From Prevotella sp. (lineage in GTDB: Bacteria; Bacteroidota; Bacteroidia; Bacteroidales; Bacteroidaceae), in contig JAILHK010000016.1 of the NCBI GenBank assembly GCA_024695815.1, positions 1 through 39,542 of the forward strand: 39,542 nucleotides of DNA, read 5' to 3'. The translations under genes were made by a program, and so were the position numbers. A model generated the notes under the pieces. That model was given only the letters and a program-made list of their open reading frames with translations, did not search any database and had not been told where the DNA came from. Shown one piece after another: positions 7,357 to 16,400 of the stretch (position 1 is the first letter of the stretch; every line of letters starts with the position of its first letter).

Positions 7357-7677
7357 ATGCAAATAATCTTTGACGACAAGGATTTGGAAGAACTCATCAC
7401 GACGGGGCGTAATAGCAAGTATAAGAAGTACATGCGCAATAAGAAATTTATGCATGCCCTCGCTACTGCATATAACTATCTGCGACTTTCTGAACGTGCT
7501 AGCGATCTCCGTTCCATCTCTTTTCTCCACTACGAACAGCTCTCTGGGACTAATGGCAAAAGTTCCATCCGAGTTGTCAACGGAATGGTGGAGCGAATCA
7601 TCTTCCGTGAATTCGAAGGCGGAATTAGAATTACGATTTTAGATTTAGACAACACTCATTATGGCAACAAGAAATGA
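7357..7677 (+). CDS. higB: HigB-type toxin (RelE/ParE fold)
   Basis: A 106-residue basic protein resembling the HigB/'plasmid maintenance killer' branch of RelE/ParE mRNA interferases, which cleave mRNA at the ribosome. The N-terminal half is helical and Lys/Arg-rich, and the C-terminal half contains the beta strands SIRVVNG, ERIIFREFE and GIRITILDLDNTHY. The toxin precedes the antitoxin, the hallmark higBA order, and overlaps it by 17 bases. It is slightly longer and more diverged than compact HigB proteins, so the catalytic residues cannot be assigned with confidence. Confidence 0.75.
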   Translation: MQIIFDDKDLEELITTGRNSKYKKYMRNKKFMHALATAYNYLRLSERASDLRSISFLHYEQLSGTNGKSSIRVVNGMVERIIFREFEGGIRITILDLDNTHYGNKK

Positions 7678-8038
7678 TAATCCGACGCCATTTATGGCGG
7701 TACACCCAGGAATGATGATTAAGCCCGAGCTCGAAGAGAGGGGCATCAGTCAGAAAGCATTTGCACAGATGCTTGGCACACAGCCCTCACATTTGAGCGA
7801 AGTACTCAATGGCAAACGAGCACTCACGGCAGAACTGGCCATGAAGATAGAGTCCACTATCGGTCTCCCAGCCAAAATTCTACTCTCCGCACAGGCACAG
7901 TATGAGCTAGAAACGGCAAGCGCTGATATTCCGAGAAGCAATCCGCAACAAGAGACAGTCACAGTCACCATTCCAAGTAGTGATCGAAACCTACTACAGG
8001 AAATTGTTAAGAGATTCGGCTGGGCATGCGTATTTTAA
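7661..8038 (+). CDS. higA: HigA-type antitoxin, XRE-family DNA-binding protein
   Basis: A 125-residue protein with a helix-turn-helix at about residues 27-70 (ISQKAFAQMLGTQPSHLSEV, then NGKRALTAELAMKIE). The preceding HPGMMIKPELEERG is the standard opening of the HigA/VapI 'addiction module antidote' family. The C-terminal third (about 85-125) is less conserved and ends in a hydrophobic helix. It would neutralise the overlapping toxin and repress the shared promoter. Its stop codon (8036-8038) is the first three bases of a long hairpin arm, so the message ends almost immediately after translation. Confidence 0.85.
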   Translation: MATRNDNPTPFMAVHPGMMIKPELEERGISQKAFAQMLGTQPSHLSEVLNGKRALTAELAMKIESTIGLPAKILLSAQAQYELETASADIPRSNPQQETVTVTIPSSDRNLLQEIVKRFGWACVF

Positions 8039-8090
8039 CAACAGGAAAGTGGCACTTTACACATCGTAAAGTGCCACTTTTCTGTTGTTA
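8036..8090. terminator. long GTGGCAC-family hairpin at the end of higA
   Basis: Two 25-base arms (8036-8060 and 8066-8090) pair with a single G-T wobble around a 5-nt loop; the core arm is GTGGCACTTTAC. The left arm begins with the higA stop codon. There is a short T run inside the right arm but no clean U-tract after it. Directly behind it, 8093-8116 holds a shorter related stem (CTTTTGC with GCAAAAG, loop CAT). Confidence 0.75.
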
Positions 8091-8133
8091 TAGTGCCACT
8101 TTTGCCATGCAAAAGGGTAACTATTGATATTAT

Positions 8134-8234
8134 TCTAGAGTCTAGAAAGCACATTTCTAGACTTTAGGAATGTAACATCTAGAGTCTAGAAACAATCATT
8201 CTAGACTTTAGAAATAGCTTTTCTAGAGTCTAGA
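8134..8234. repeat. 22-bp-period CTAG array, five units of alternating orientation
   Basis: Five 13-bp units begin at 8134, 8156, 8178, 8200 and 8222, exactly 22 bp apart with 9-nt spacers. Units 1, 3 and 5 are TCTAGAGTCTAGA; unit 2 is TCTAGACTTTAGG and unit 4 is TCTAGACTTTAGA, which are near reverse complements of the odd units. Adjacent units can therefore pair as hairpins. Eight CTAG tetranucleotides are present. Spacers mostly start with AA but otherwise differ. The array lies between the 3' ends of higA and the PL11 gene, flanked on both sides by GTGGCAC-type hairpins. Same geometry as 150-228, with a different core. Function unknown. Confidence 0.9.
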
Positions 8235-8250
8235 ATGATTCTGATACCGT

Positions 8251-8271
8251 CACTTTGCCATACGCAAAGTG
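8251..8271. terminator. short CACTTTGC hairpin behind the PL11 gene
   Basis: An 8-bp perfect stem (8251-8258 with 8264-8271) and 5-nt loop, 11 bases beyond the stop of the minus-strand PL11 gene at 8283. It shares the CACTTT-C...G-AAAGTG core of the hairpin family but has no U-tract, so termination is uncertain. Confidence 0.5.
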
Positions 8272-8282
8272 GCCTTATTGAC

Positions 8283-11200
8283 TTATAATCTTACCTTTTT
8301 TGCAGTGCCATCCGACAGCTTTACGATGTAAACCTTGCCACTCTCAAGATGTTGGACGCGACGGCCATCGAGGGTGTAATAAGCCACGGGCACTGCCTGA
8401 CGGGTTGCAGGTGCAACGCTGGTGGTTTCTTCTGGCGACATACGCGAAGCGTAGTTGTTCTCCACACGACAGTTCAATAGGATATTGTCGAACTGTGCCT
8501 GACCGGCATAGCGGTTGGTGTTGTAGAGGATGCTGCCCACCTTGACGAACGATGAGCCAATCGTGTACTTAGTACCATCGACATAGAGGAAGGTGCCGGC
8601 CTGCGAAGAGCGCAGTGATACGTGGTGATTGATGGTGGGAGCTGTCTCGGACTTGAAGTAGGTGCCCTTGGTGACACCATAGTGACCCACCACAGTGCCG
8701 TTGACAACGATGTCGCCCGTGGTTGCGCCAGTGAAGGCACGGAAGGTGACGATGGCACCATTGCTCTGGTTGCGAAGGATGATTTCGCCGGCACGGTCGG
8801 CATTGCTGCCGATGATGGATGTCTGGGCGAAGTCGAAGTTGAACTCGTATGAGGTGGTGGTGGCATACTCGCTGATGGCGGGAATGGTATAGGTAGCCGA
8901 GGTGCCGTTGTTGGCATCGAGCACGCTCTTCAGCCAAATACACTTAGAACCGCTGGCACCGTTCGACTGCTGGACGGCGGTCAGACGACCGGGAAGGGCG
9001 ATGGTCCAGTTGTCCTGCCAGTTGGAACCTTCAAAGTTCTGTACCAGCACATCGAGATAGGTAGCACCATCAATCTGATAAGTGGCATCGATAGCCGTAC
9101 CCACGTGCAGGTAATAGCTCTTGTTGGCCTGGTTGAAGAACACCGTGCCGAAGTGTCCATTAACCTGCGCGCTACACTCCACCTTCACGTCGAGCAGACT
9201 GGCCGAACCGGTAGCCATGCCCTGGAGCGTGCCCAACAGGTAGTCGCCATCGGCCAAAGCACCGGCAGAGCGGATGTCAATGACAGGCATCAAGTACTGA
9301 GGACCATACTGCCAGTTCTGTGTGCGCACGAAAAGGGTGCCAATGTTCAGGCGGTCGCCGTTAGCATTGCCATTGCCACTGATGTCGAACACCAGACGTG
9401 AGCCCTCCTTGATGATGAGGTTGCCAATGGTGAGGTGGGCATAGCCGTTATCGTTGACATAAGGAGTGGTCTTCTGGTGGCTGGTGATATAGAGCGCAGA
9501 GCCATACTCCATGCTAACAGACTTGTACTGACTCTCGGCTGCGGCCAGGTCAGAACCAAAGAACAGTTCGGTGAAGCGGTTGGCCCATACGTCGCTGTTG
9601 GTGATGCTACCATTACAGATCAGCGCGCCCTGCCAAACATCGGTCTTGCCCGAATGAGTATGCGTGGTGTAGGGCAGGTGGGCTGCCGACGAGCCCTGCT
9701 TACAGAGATTGGTGGTGCCAGAGAGGCCATTGCCCGTGAGGCGGATGCGGTCCCACGTATGCTTGGTTTCGAGATACTGCACGCGATCACCACCCTCGAT
9801 GGTGGTACGTGAGTTCAGGAAGAGCGTCGAGGGCTTGGCACCAGCATTGATATTGACCATGTACTGAGAGCCATTGCCGTCGGGCCATACAAACACGTCG
9901 CGACCATTGAGGGCGGTAGTAATGGAACCGTTGTTGCCAATGCCCGTGCGACCTGTCCATGTCAAAGCGGGAGGAGCCTGCGTGAGTCCTTCCAGCTCGC
10001 CCACGAAGAAGCTGGGATGAGGAGGTTGGTTGTAACCTTCGGTCTGCCATACCATGGCCTGACGATACTGGTGGTCGTACCACAGTGACTGCATGCGGTG
10101 TTCGGTAGGTGTGACGGTGGTATAGACACGGATGAAACGGTTATCTGAAGAGCGTACCACCAGCTCTTCGCGCCAGTCGCCCAGGATATCGCCTGTGGCA
10201 CAAGGGTTCTTCTTGGTGCCGTTGATGCACGAGGTGGCATACGAGCCGTGGTTGGTATCGAAGATGCGTTGTCCCAACTTGTCGATATAGAGATAGCTCT
10301 CGTTAGAGCCAGGGCCATTGATGGTCTCAGACAGCAGGTCGCCGTCCCAATAGATACGGAAGTTCAGCGCCATGGGGTAAGGCGTCTGCGCATTCCAGTT
10401 GTTGGCCATGCCACTGATGTAAACAGGCGATGTGGGGTTGGGCTGCACATAGCTCAGAGGAATGATGCCCGAGCCTGTCGAAGCACCGATACCACCAGGA
10501 TACTGGTTGGTGAAATTGCCAGCCATGGCACGTCCGTCGTCGCCACTGCCGGGTGTGCGGGCATAGATCTCGCAGGTGGTGGCATTGCGGAAGTTGTTGC
10601 AAGGATGGTCCTCGTTGCATGCAAAGGTCTCCAGACCACGACGGAAGGGATCCAGGTCGCCTGTATGGGAAGCATCGCCATGTCCGAGACCTGTAGAAGA
10701 ACAGCCATGCAGCGAGTTGTCGGCCGTGTGGAAGTCGAGCACCATGGAGCCATAGATAATCTCGTCGCTGCCATCCTCATCGACATCGGCAATAGAGAAG
10801 TTGTGGTTGCCCTGGCCGTTCCAACCGCTGTTGTTATAGCTGTGCCAGGTGTTGCCCACCTTATATAATTTATTAGTGCTCTTGTTCACGCGATAAGTAC
10901 AGGCATCTATCTTGGTATAGATGCCACGACCCAGGAAGATATAGGGATTGACACCATCCATGTAGGGGGCGCCCATGAAGTACTTGCTGGAACGATGACC
11001 ATAGGAATCGCCCCAGTCTGAGGCATTGCCACGGGGCAAGGGATAGGCGATGACGTCGTAGGTGCGACCTGTGCGACCATTGATATACATGAGCCACTCT
11101 TCGCCGGCATTAGAAAATGTCATGTTGGCGGTATGGGTGATGCCGTTGCGGATGTTCTCGTTGACATTGCCAATGGTCTCGGTGGTTCCATCGGCATGGT

Positions 11201-11936
11201 GAATAACGGTGTTGGCACCACCGCGATAAAGCACTTCGCAAGCGCCATCCTCGTTCCAGTCGAAGGCCACTGCATCCCACTGCTCATCAGCACCGTAGCA
11301 GATATTGGGTCCGCAATCAATCCACCACAGACGTCCATAGTTGATGCTGGAGGCATAGACCTCTATCTGGCAGTACATCTGATAGTTGTTGGCAGGGAAC
11401 AGGTTGTCTTGGTCGGTCTGATTCTTACGTTTCACGATGAAGTCAACCTTACCGTCGCCATCCACATCGCCCAGCGAGATATCATTAATCACATAGTTGG
11501 CCATCGCCGTAGAGGGGTTGTTTTGTTTCCACACCGTCACACCACTACGTGCCTGAACATTAGATACGGGAATCTCGAAATACTGGTTCTGCCAAGGGGT
11601 GACGGCTGCACACTGTGCTCCCTCTACCCCATTGCGGACTGCTGCCACGGTGTATTGGCTAGAAGTGCTGCCACTGGCATCGGCATAGTTGGAGGCATAG
11701 AGGTTCTGGGCAATCAGCGCACCGTTGCGATAGAGCTTGTACGTCACGCCATAGTACTCGTCTGCCTGTACGCGCCAACTGACAAACACGCCCTGCGACA
11801 CCTTGACGGCCACCAAGCCGCGATCCAGCTGATCGGTCTTGCGCTGTGCAGAAGCATTAGTCACGAAAAGAAACGAAAGGATAGCCAACAGAGCTATGCT
11901 TCCATACCTGCATAGGTACTTTGATAAGTGTTTCAT
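8283..11936 (-). CDS. secreted PL11 rhamnogalacturonan lyase, multidomain (1217 aa)
   Basis: PL11 enzymes cleave the rhamnogalacturonan I backbone of pectin by beta-elimination. A signal peptide ends NASA before QRKTDQLDRG. The PL11 propeller spans about 31-650 and contains the family opening DRGLVAV, Ca-binding-like DVDGDGKVDF and DVDEDGSDEI repeats, GHGDASH, CNEDHP, LNFRIYWDGDLL, TGDILGDWREELVVR and the closing GYNQPPHPSFFVGE. A second beta module (about 655-940) is shared with the PL11 protein at 13421. A jelly-roll-like domain (about 950-1145) and a type IX secretion-like tail (YTLDGRRV...VYIVKL...KKVRL) follow. No SusC/SusD pair is adjacent. Probably acts outside the cell. Confidence 0.88.
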   Translation of the reverse strand: MKHLSKYLCRYGSIALLAILSFLFVTNASAQRKTDQLDRGLVAVKVSQGVFVSWRVQADEYYGVTYKLYRNGALIAQNLYASNYADASGSTSSQYTVAAVRNGVEGAQCAAVTPWQNQYFEIPVSNVQARSGVTVWKQNNPSTAMANYVINDISLGDVDGDGKVDFIVKRKNQTDQDNLFPANNYQMYCQIEVYASSINYGRLWWIDCGPNICYGADEQWDAVAFDWNEDGACEVLYRGGANTVIHHADGTTETIGNVNENIRNGITHTANMTFSNAGEEWLMYINGRTGRTYDVIAYPLPRGNASDWGDSYGHRSSKYFMGAPYMDGVNPYIFLGRGIYTKIDACTYRVNKSTNKLYKVGNTWHSYNNSGWNGQGNHNFSIADVDEDGSDEIIYGSMVLDFHTADNSLHGCSSTGLGHGDASHTGDLDPFRRGLETFACNEDHPCNNFRNATTCEIYARTPGSGDDGRAMAGNFTNQYPGGIGASTGSGIIPLSYVQPNPTSPVYISGMANNWNAQTPYPMALNFRIYWDGDLLSETINGPGSNESYLYIDKLGQRIFDTNHGSYATSCINGTKKNPCATGDILGDWREELVVRSSDNRFIRVYTTVTPTEHRMQSLWYDHQYRQAMVWQTEGYNQPPHPSFFVGELEGLTQAPPALTWTGRTGIGNNGSITTALNGRDVFVWPDGNGSQYMVNINAGAKPSTLFLNSRTTIEGGDRVQYLETKHTWDRIRLTGNGLSGTTNLCKQGSSAAHLPYTTHTHSGKTDVWQGALICNGSITNSDVWANRFTELFFGSDLAAAESQYKSVSMEYGSALYITSHQKTTPYVNDNGYAHLTIGNLIIKEGSRLVFDISGNGNANGDRLNIGTLFVRTQNWQYGPQYLMPVIDIRSAGALADGDYLLGTLQGMATGSASLLDVKVECSAQVNGHFGTVFFNQANKSYYLHVGTAIDATYQIDGATYLDVLVQNFEGSNWQDNWTIALPGRLTAVQQSNGASGSKCIWLKSVLDANNGTSATYTIPAISEYATTTSYEFNFDFAQTSIIGSNADRAGEIILRNQSNGAIVTFRAFTGATTGDIVVNGTVVGHYGVTKGTYFKSETAPTINHHVSLRSSQAGTFLYVDGTKYTIGSSFVKVGSILYNTNRYAGQAQFDNILLNCRVENNYASRMSPEETTSVAPATRQAVPVAYYTLDGRRVQHLESGKVYIVKLSDGTAKKVRL

Positions 11937-12006
11937 TGTTTTTAATGAGTTAGATAGTTTTAAAATAGTTTATAGTTAGTAAAAAAGTAGTTATGGTTAG
12001 GTGGTG

Positions 12007-12037
12007 CAAAAATAAGAAATAATTGTCAGTAGCACAA
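12007..12037 (-). promoter_or_regulatory. promoter of the minus-strand PL11 gene
   Basis: On the minus strand TATTTTTG (12014-12007) matches the -7 consensus, with TTG about 20 bases upstream (12037-12035). The predicted leader is about 65 bases. The rest of the 202-base gap to asnA holds the asnA terminator. Confidence 0.5.
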
Positions 12038-12078
12038 TTATTTCACGAAAAAAGGTCTCGTTGCAAACATTAATTAAC

Positions 12079-12114
12079 AAAAAAGGAGGCAGGAAAATGA
12101 TGCTTCCTGCCTCC
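12079..12114 (-). terminator. asnA rho-independent terminator
   Basis: A perfect 11-bp GC-rich stem (GGAGGCAGGAA with its complement, 12085-12095 and 12104-12114), 8-nt loop, followed on the minus strand by six T (complement of 12079-12084). It lies 24 bases after the asnA stop. Confidence 0.85.
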
Positions 12115-12138
12115 ACTGATTCTTATGCTTGTCTATTA

Positions 12139-13176
12139 TTAAATAAGTGTCATACCCATCTCCTTGCACTGCTGGCGCATGTCGTCGGGCCAGATGCTGG
12201 CCTGAATCTCACCGATGTGGCCTTTGTGCAGTAGCACCATGCAGAGACGACTCTGACCGATACCACCGCCTATGGAAAGTGGCAACTTGTCGTTGAGCAA
12301 CTGCTGGTGGAAATAGAGCTGCATGCGCTCTTCTTTGTTTTCAATCTTCAGCTGGCGCAGCAACGACTCCTTGTCAACACGGATACCCATTGACGACAGT
12401 TCGAACGAACGACCCAGCACTGGATACCAAATCAGGATGTCGCCATTGAGACCCTCACGACCGTCCTCGGCAACGGTGCTCCAGTCATCGTAGTCAGGAG
12501 CACGCCCGTCGTGCTTTTCGCCGTTGGACAACTTACTGCCGATGCCGATAATAAACACGGCACCATATTTCTGACAGATGGCATCCTCGCGCTCCTTTGG
12601 CGTCTTGTCGGGATACATCTGCAACAACTCTTCGGCATGGATGAAGTGAATCTTCTCGGGGAGGAAGGGCTTCAGCTGGGGATAGGTCTCGCAGGTCAGG
12701 TACTCGGTGCGGCGAATGGCTGCATAGATACGCTCCACGATATTCTTCAGGAAGGCCAAAGTGCGGTCCTCGCGACGGATAGAAGCCTCCCAGTCCCACT
12801 GGTCAACATAGAGAGAATGCAGGTTGTCGAGCTCCTCGTCGGCACGGATGGCATTCATGTCGGTATAGATGCCATAGCCAGGTTCGATGTTGTATTCTGC
12901 CAGCGTAAGGCGCTTCCATTTTGCCAAAGAATGTACCACCTCGGCCTTGGCATCGCCTAAGTCTTTGATGGGGAACGTCACAGCACGCTCCACGCCGTTC
13001 AGGTCATCATTAATACCCAGTCCCTTCAATACAAACAAAGGGGCGGTGACACGACGCAAACGCAACTCGGTAGAGAGGTTAGCCTGAAAAAACTCTTTTA
13101 TCAACTTGATACCTTGTTCAGTCTGTCTCATGTCGAGCAACGGCTGATAGGCGATGGGCTTGATGACTTGACTCAT
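12139..13176 (-). CDS. asnA: aspartate-ammonia ligase
   Basis: AsnA makes asparagine from aspartate, ammonia and ATP in the cytoplasm. The 345-residue length is close to the usual 330. It shows the class II aminoacyl-tRNA-synthetase-like core: TELRLRRVTAPLFV, the Asp-contacting VDQWDWE segment, and the C-terminal GGGIGQSRLCM motif that binds ATP, then QASIWP. It has its own promoter and terminator and is transcribed alone between the two PL11 genes, with no obvious link to pectin breakdown. Confidence 0.97.
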   Translation of the reverse strand: MSQVIKPIAYQPLLDMRQTEQGIKLIKEFFQANLSTELRLRRVTAPLFVLKGLGINDDLNGVERAVTFPIKDLGDAKAEVVHSLAKWKRLTLAEYNIEPGYGIYTDMNAIRADEELDNLHSLYVDQWDWEASIRREDRTLAFLKNIVERIYAAIRRTEYLTCETYPQLKPFLPEKIHFIHAEELLQMYPDKTPKEREDAICQKYGAVFIIGIGSKLSNGEKHDGRAPDYDDWSTVAEDGREGLNGDILIWYPVLGRSFELSSMGIRVDKESLLRQLKIENKEERMQLYFHQQLLNDKLPLSIGGGIGQSRLCMVLLHKGHIGEIQASIWPDDMRQQCKEMGMTLI

Positions 13177-13202
13177 ATTCTCATGGTTTAAAAATTCGGG
13201 CG

Positions 13203-13233
13203 CAAAGTTAATAATAAAATATTAAACTGCAAA
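13203..13233 (-). promoter_or_regulatory. asnA promoter
   Basis: Minus-strand TAACTTTG (13210-13203) with TTTG (13233-13230) 19 bases upstream is a near-perfect Bacteroidetes promoter. The leader is about 20-25 bases. Confidence 0.75.
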
Positions 13234-13342
13234 CAATAGCACCCAAAATATTTTCAAATAGTTATCAGTAAGGGCCTTTTAGTAACTAATTGTTCCTCAA
13301 AACCCTAATAAAGGGTAATTATTACACTTTTTCGTCAATTTG

Positions 13343-13374
13343 TTTGGTAGTTAGATTCATTCTTCGTAACTTTG
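13343..13374 (+). promoter_or_regulatory. promoter of the plus-strand PL11 gene
   Basis: TTTG (13343-13346), a 20-base spacer and TAACTTTG (13367-13374) match the consensus well. The start codon follows 46 bases downstream after an A-rich leader. Divergent from the asnA promoter, with about 110 AT-rich bases between them that could hold regulator sites; no clear palindrome seen. Confidence 0.8.
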
Positions 13375-13420
13375 CACCCAAACCAAAAATAAATTACTAA
13401 CATTAATCAATTAAAACTCT

Positions 13421-16400
13421 ATGAAGAAGGTATTACTACTACTTTTCATGACGGTTTTCACGATGACGGGCAACGTCTGGGCTCAGAGAACCACAGACAA
13501 GCTAGATCGTGGTCTTGTGGCTGTTCCATCGGGGGCTGGCTCGTTTGTTAGCTGGCGCATCTTTGCCGAGGAGTACTACGACACGGAGTACAACCTCTAT
13601 CGCGACAGTACCAAGATTGCAGGACCGCTGAAGGTTTCTAACTATGTGGACAAGGACGGCAAGGACGGTGCCACATACCAGGTGGCTGCTGTGGTACGTG
13701 GCAAGGAACAGACTAAATGCGAAGCTGTGACCCGCCTGAAACAGCAATTCATACAGTTTGCTGTGAAGAACGTGACAGACCGCCAAGGCAACGACATCAC
13801 GGCCGACTACAACATCAATGATATTGCGCTGGCCGACGTTGACGGCGACGGCGTGAGCGAGTTCATCATGAAGCGCAACTACAAAGATGGCAGCTCGGTG
13901 AACGCACCCGCCTACAACCTGTTGGAGTGCTACAACATCAAGGGCGATCGTCTGTGGTATATCGACCTTGGTCCCAACATGGTGTCTGGACCCGACGAGC
14001 AGTATGATGCTGTGGGCTACGACTGGGACGGCGACGGCAAGGCTGAAATCCTGCTGCGCGGTGCCGACAACATGATTATTCATCATACCGACGGCACAAC
14101 CACCAATATTGGTAATATGAATGTGAACACACGTAACACCGTGAACCAGACGGCGAACATGACCTATACCAACACGGGGGCTGAATACCTGCTCTATTTG
14201 GAGGGCGCAACCGGAAAGCCTTATGCCATCGGCAATGACGGTGCGCTATGGATGGACTATCCCCTACCCCGTAACGGTGCCGACAGCTGGGGCGACGGCT
14301 ACGGACACCGCTCTACGAAGCACTATTTCGGCGCTCCTTTTCTGGACGGACGCCACCCATTCATCTTCCTGGGTCGTGGCTGCTACACACGCCACATGAT
14401 GAAGGCTTTCAGCGTGGATCCTGCCACGCACAAATTGTCACAGTACTGGGCGTGGGAAGACAACAACGGCTGGGGCAGCCCTTACTACGGACAAGGTTTC
14501 CATAACTTTGGCATTGCCGACGTTGACTGGGATGGTCGCGACGAGATCTGCTTCGGTTCGATGGTTATCGACGATAATGGCAAAGGACTTTCTACCACAG
14601 GATTAGGACACGGTGATGCGCAACACTGTTCGGATTTCGACCCCTATCGTCACGGACAGGAAATCTTCACCTGCAACGAGGACCATCCTGCCATGAACTA
14701 TCGTGATGGTACGACATCAAAAATCTACTATCGTCTGGAATCGACCAGCGACGATGGACGTGCACTGTGCGGCAACTTCTCGAACGACTTCCCTGGTGCT
14801 ATCGGTAAGTCGAGCCAGTCGGGCGTTGTATCGTGCGTATCAGACAAGGTGCTGCCTAATGGTCCTGCCGGATTTACACTGAACTTTCGCATCTACTGGG
14901 ATGGCGACCTGCTGGAAGAGGGACTCGACGGTGCCTCATCGCGCGAGGGTGCTGCCATGGTGGTAAAGGCCGACGGCACACATGTCTTCACAGCCGACGG
15001 TACTGCCAACTGTAACTGGACAAAGAACACGCCATCGGCCACTGGCGATGTGCTGGGCGACTGGCGTGAAGAGATTATTGCACGCACTGCAGATAATAAA
15101 TACGTACGCGTGTACACTACTAATATAGCAACCCCTTGGCGCAACTACACCTTGTGGCACGACCACCAGTATCGCCAAGGCATGGTGTGGGAGTCTATGG
15201 GCTACAATCAGCCACCTCATGCCAGCTACTACCTCGGAGAGATGGAAGGCATCACCATGGCACCTCCCCCACTGACTATGACCGACCGTACTGAGGTGGC
15301 CAACGGCGGAACAATCTCTGCTAACTTGGACGACAAGCACGTCATCGTATGTGAGACCAACGACATGACGATCAACGTGGCCGAGGGCGCAAAGCCTTAT
15401 ATGGTGACTTTCAACATTCCCTCATGGGTACAGGGCACCAACAGTACAATCACAAACGGTAATGCCCGCATCAACTACACCTATTACACCTGCGACGTGA
15501 AGGGGGCTGCCTTTACAGGCAACATGCGACTGGTGAAGCAGGGCGACGGCATTCTGAACCTGCCAAAGGTGGACATGACTTATACAGGCGAAACGAACAT
15601 ATGGGCAGGTACGGTGAACTTCGACGGTTCGTTGCTAAACTCACCGGTGTGGATGAACCGCTTTGCCGAACTCAACAGCAACGAGGGTCGTTTCCGCAGC
15701 ATCAAGATGGACTATGACTCTAAGCTGTATCCTGGCAGAAAGGACAACATTGGTTCGATTACAACCGATTCGCTATTGATGGGCTTTGGCTCACGCGTGG
15801 TCTTCGATTTGAAAAGCGACTTTACGGCTGACCAGATTAATGTTGAGCTGTTGACCATCGAGAAGAAGAACTGGCAGTATGGTCCAAAGTACATGGTGCC
15901 GGTGTTCCAGTTCAACAACCTGAATGCCAGCGAAGAACTGGGCGAAGGTAAATACTTGCTGGGACAGGTAAAAACCTTGAAGGGCCAATTGGTGAACATC
16001 AAACTGGAAGGACTGAGTAACAAGAAGAAGAACTACCTGTCTATAGAGGAAGAGAAACTCTACCTCGTCATTGAGAATCAACGCGATGCCAGCCAGATTT
16101 TCTGGACTGGTGCCAAGTCAAGCACATGGGACCTCGGCATCAGCGAGAACTTTGCCGATGCTGAAGGTGAAGGCATGATCTTCGTAACAGGCGACCAGGT
16201 GACTTTCGACAATAATGGCAAGTATAGCTCTATCAATATTGCCAACGATGTGGAGACTAGCGACATCGTGGTTAACACGACAAAGGACATCACATTTACT
16301 GGAACAGGAAGTATCGTGGGCAACAGCCGACTGGTGAAGCAGGGTTCTGGCAAGCTGACCATCAACACGGAAAACACCTATAAGGGCGGTAACCGCATCT

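Noticed and set aside
8036..8282. The hairpin and array region as a small RNA or tRNA-like gene
   Set aside because: No promoter-like TAnnTTTG leads into it and no cloverleaf or known RNA fold is visible; repeats explain the structure.
11133..11915. A 260-codon frame antisense to the PL11 gene
   Set aside because: Lies wholly within a gene with clear domain matches and shows no family signature.
12115..13420. asnA as part of a pectin-utilisation operon
   Set aside because: It has its own promoter and terminator and runs opposite to one PL11 gene; a metabolic link is not supported.
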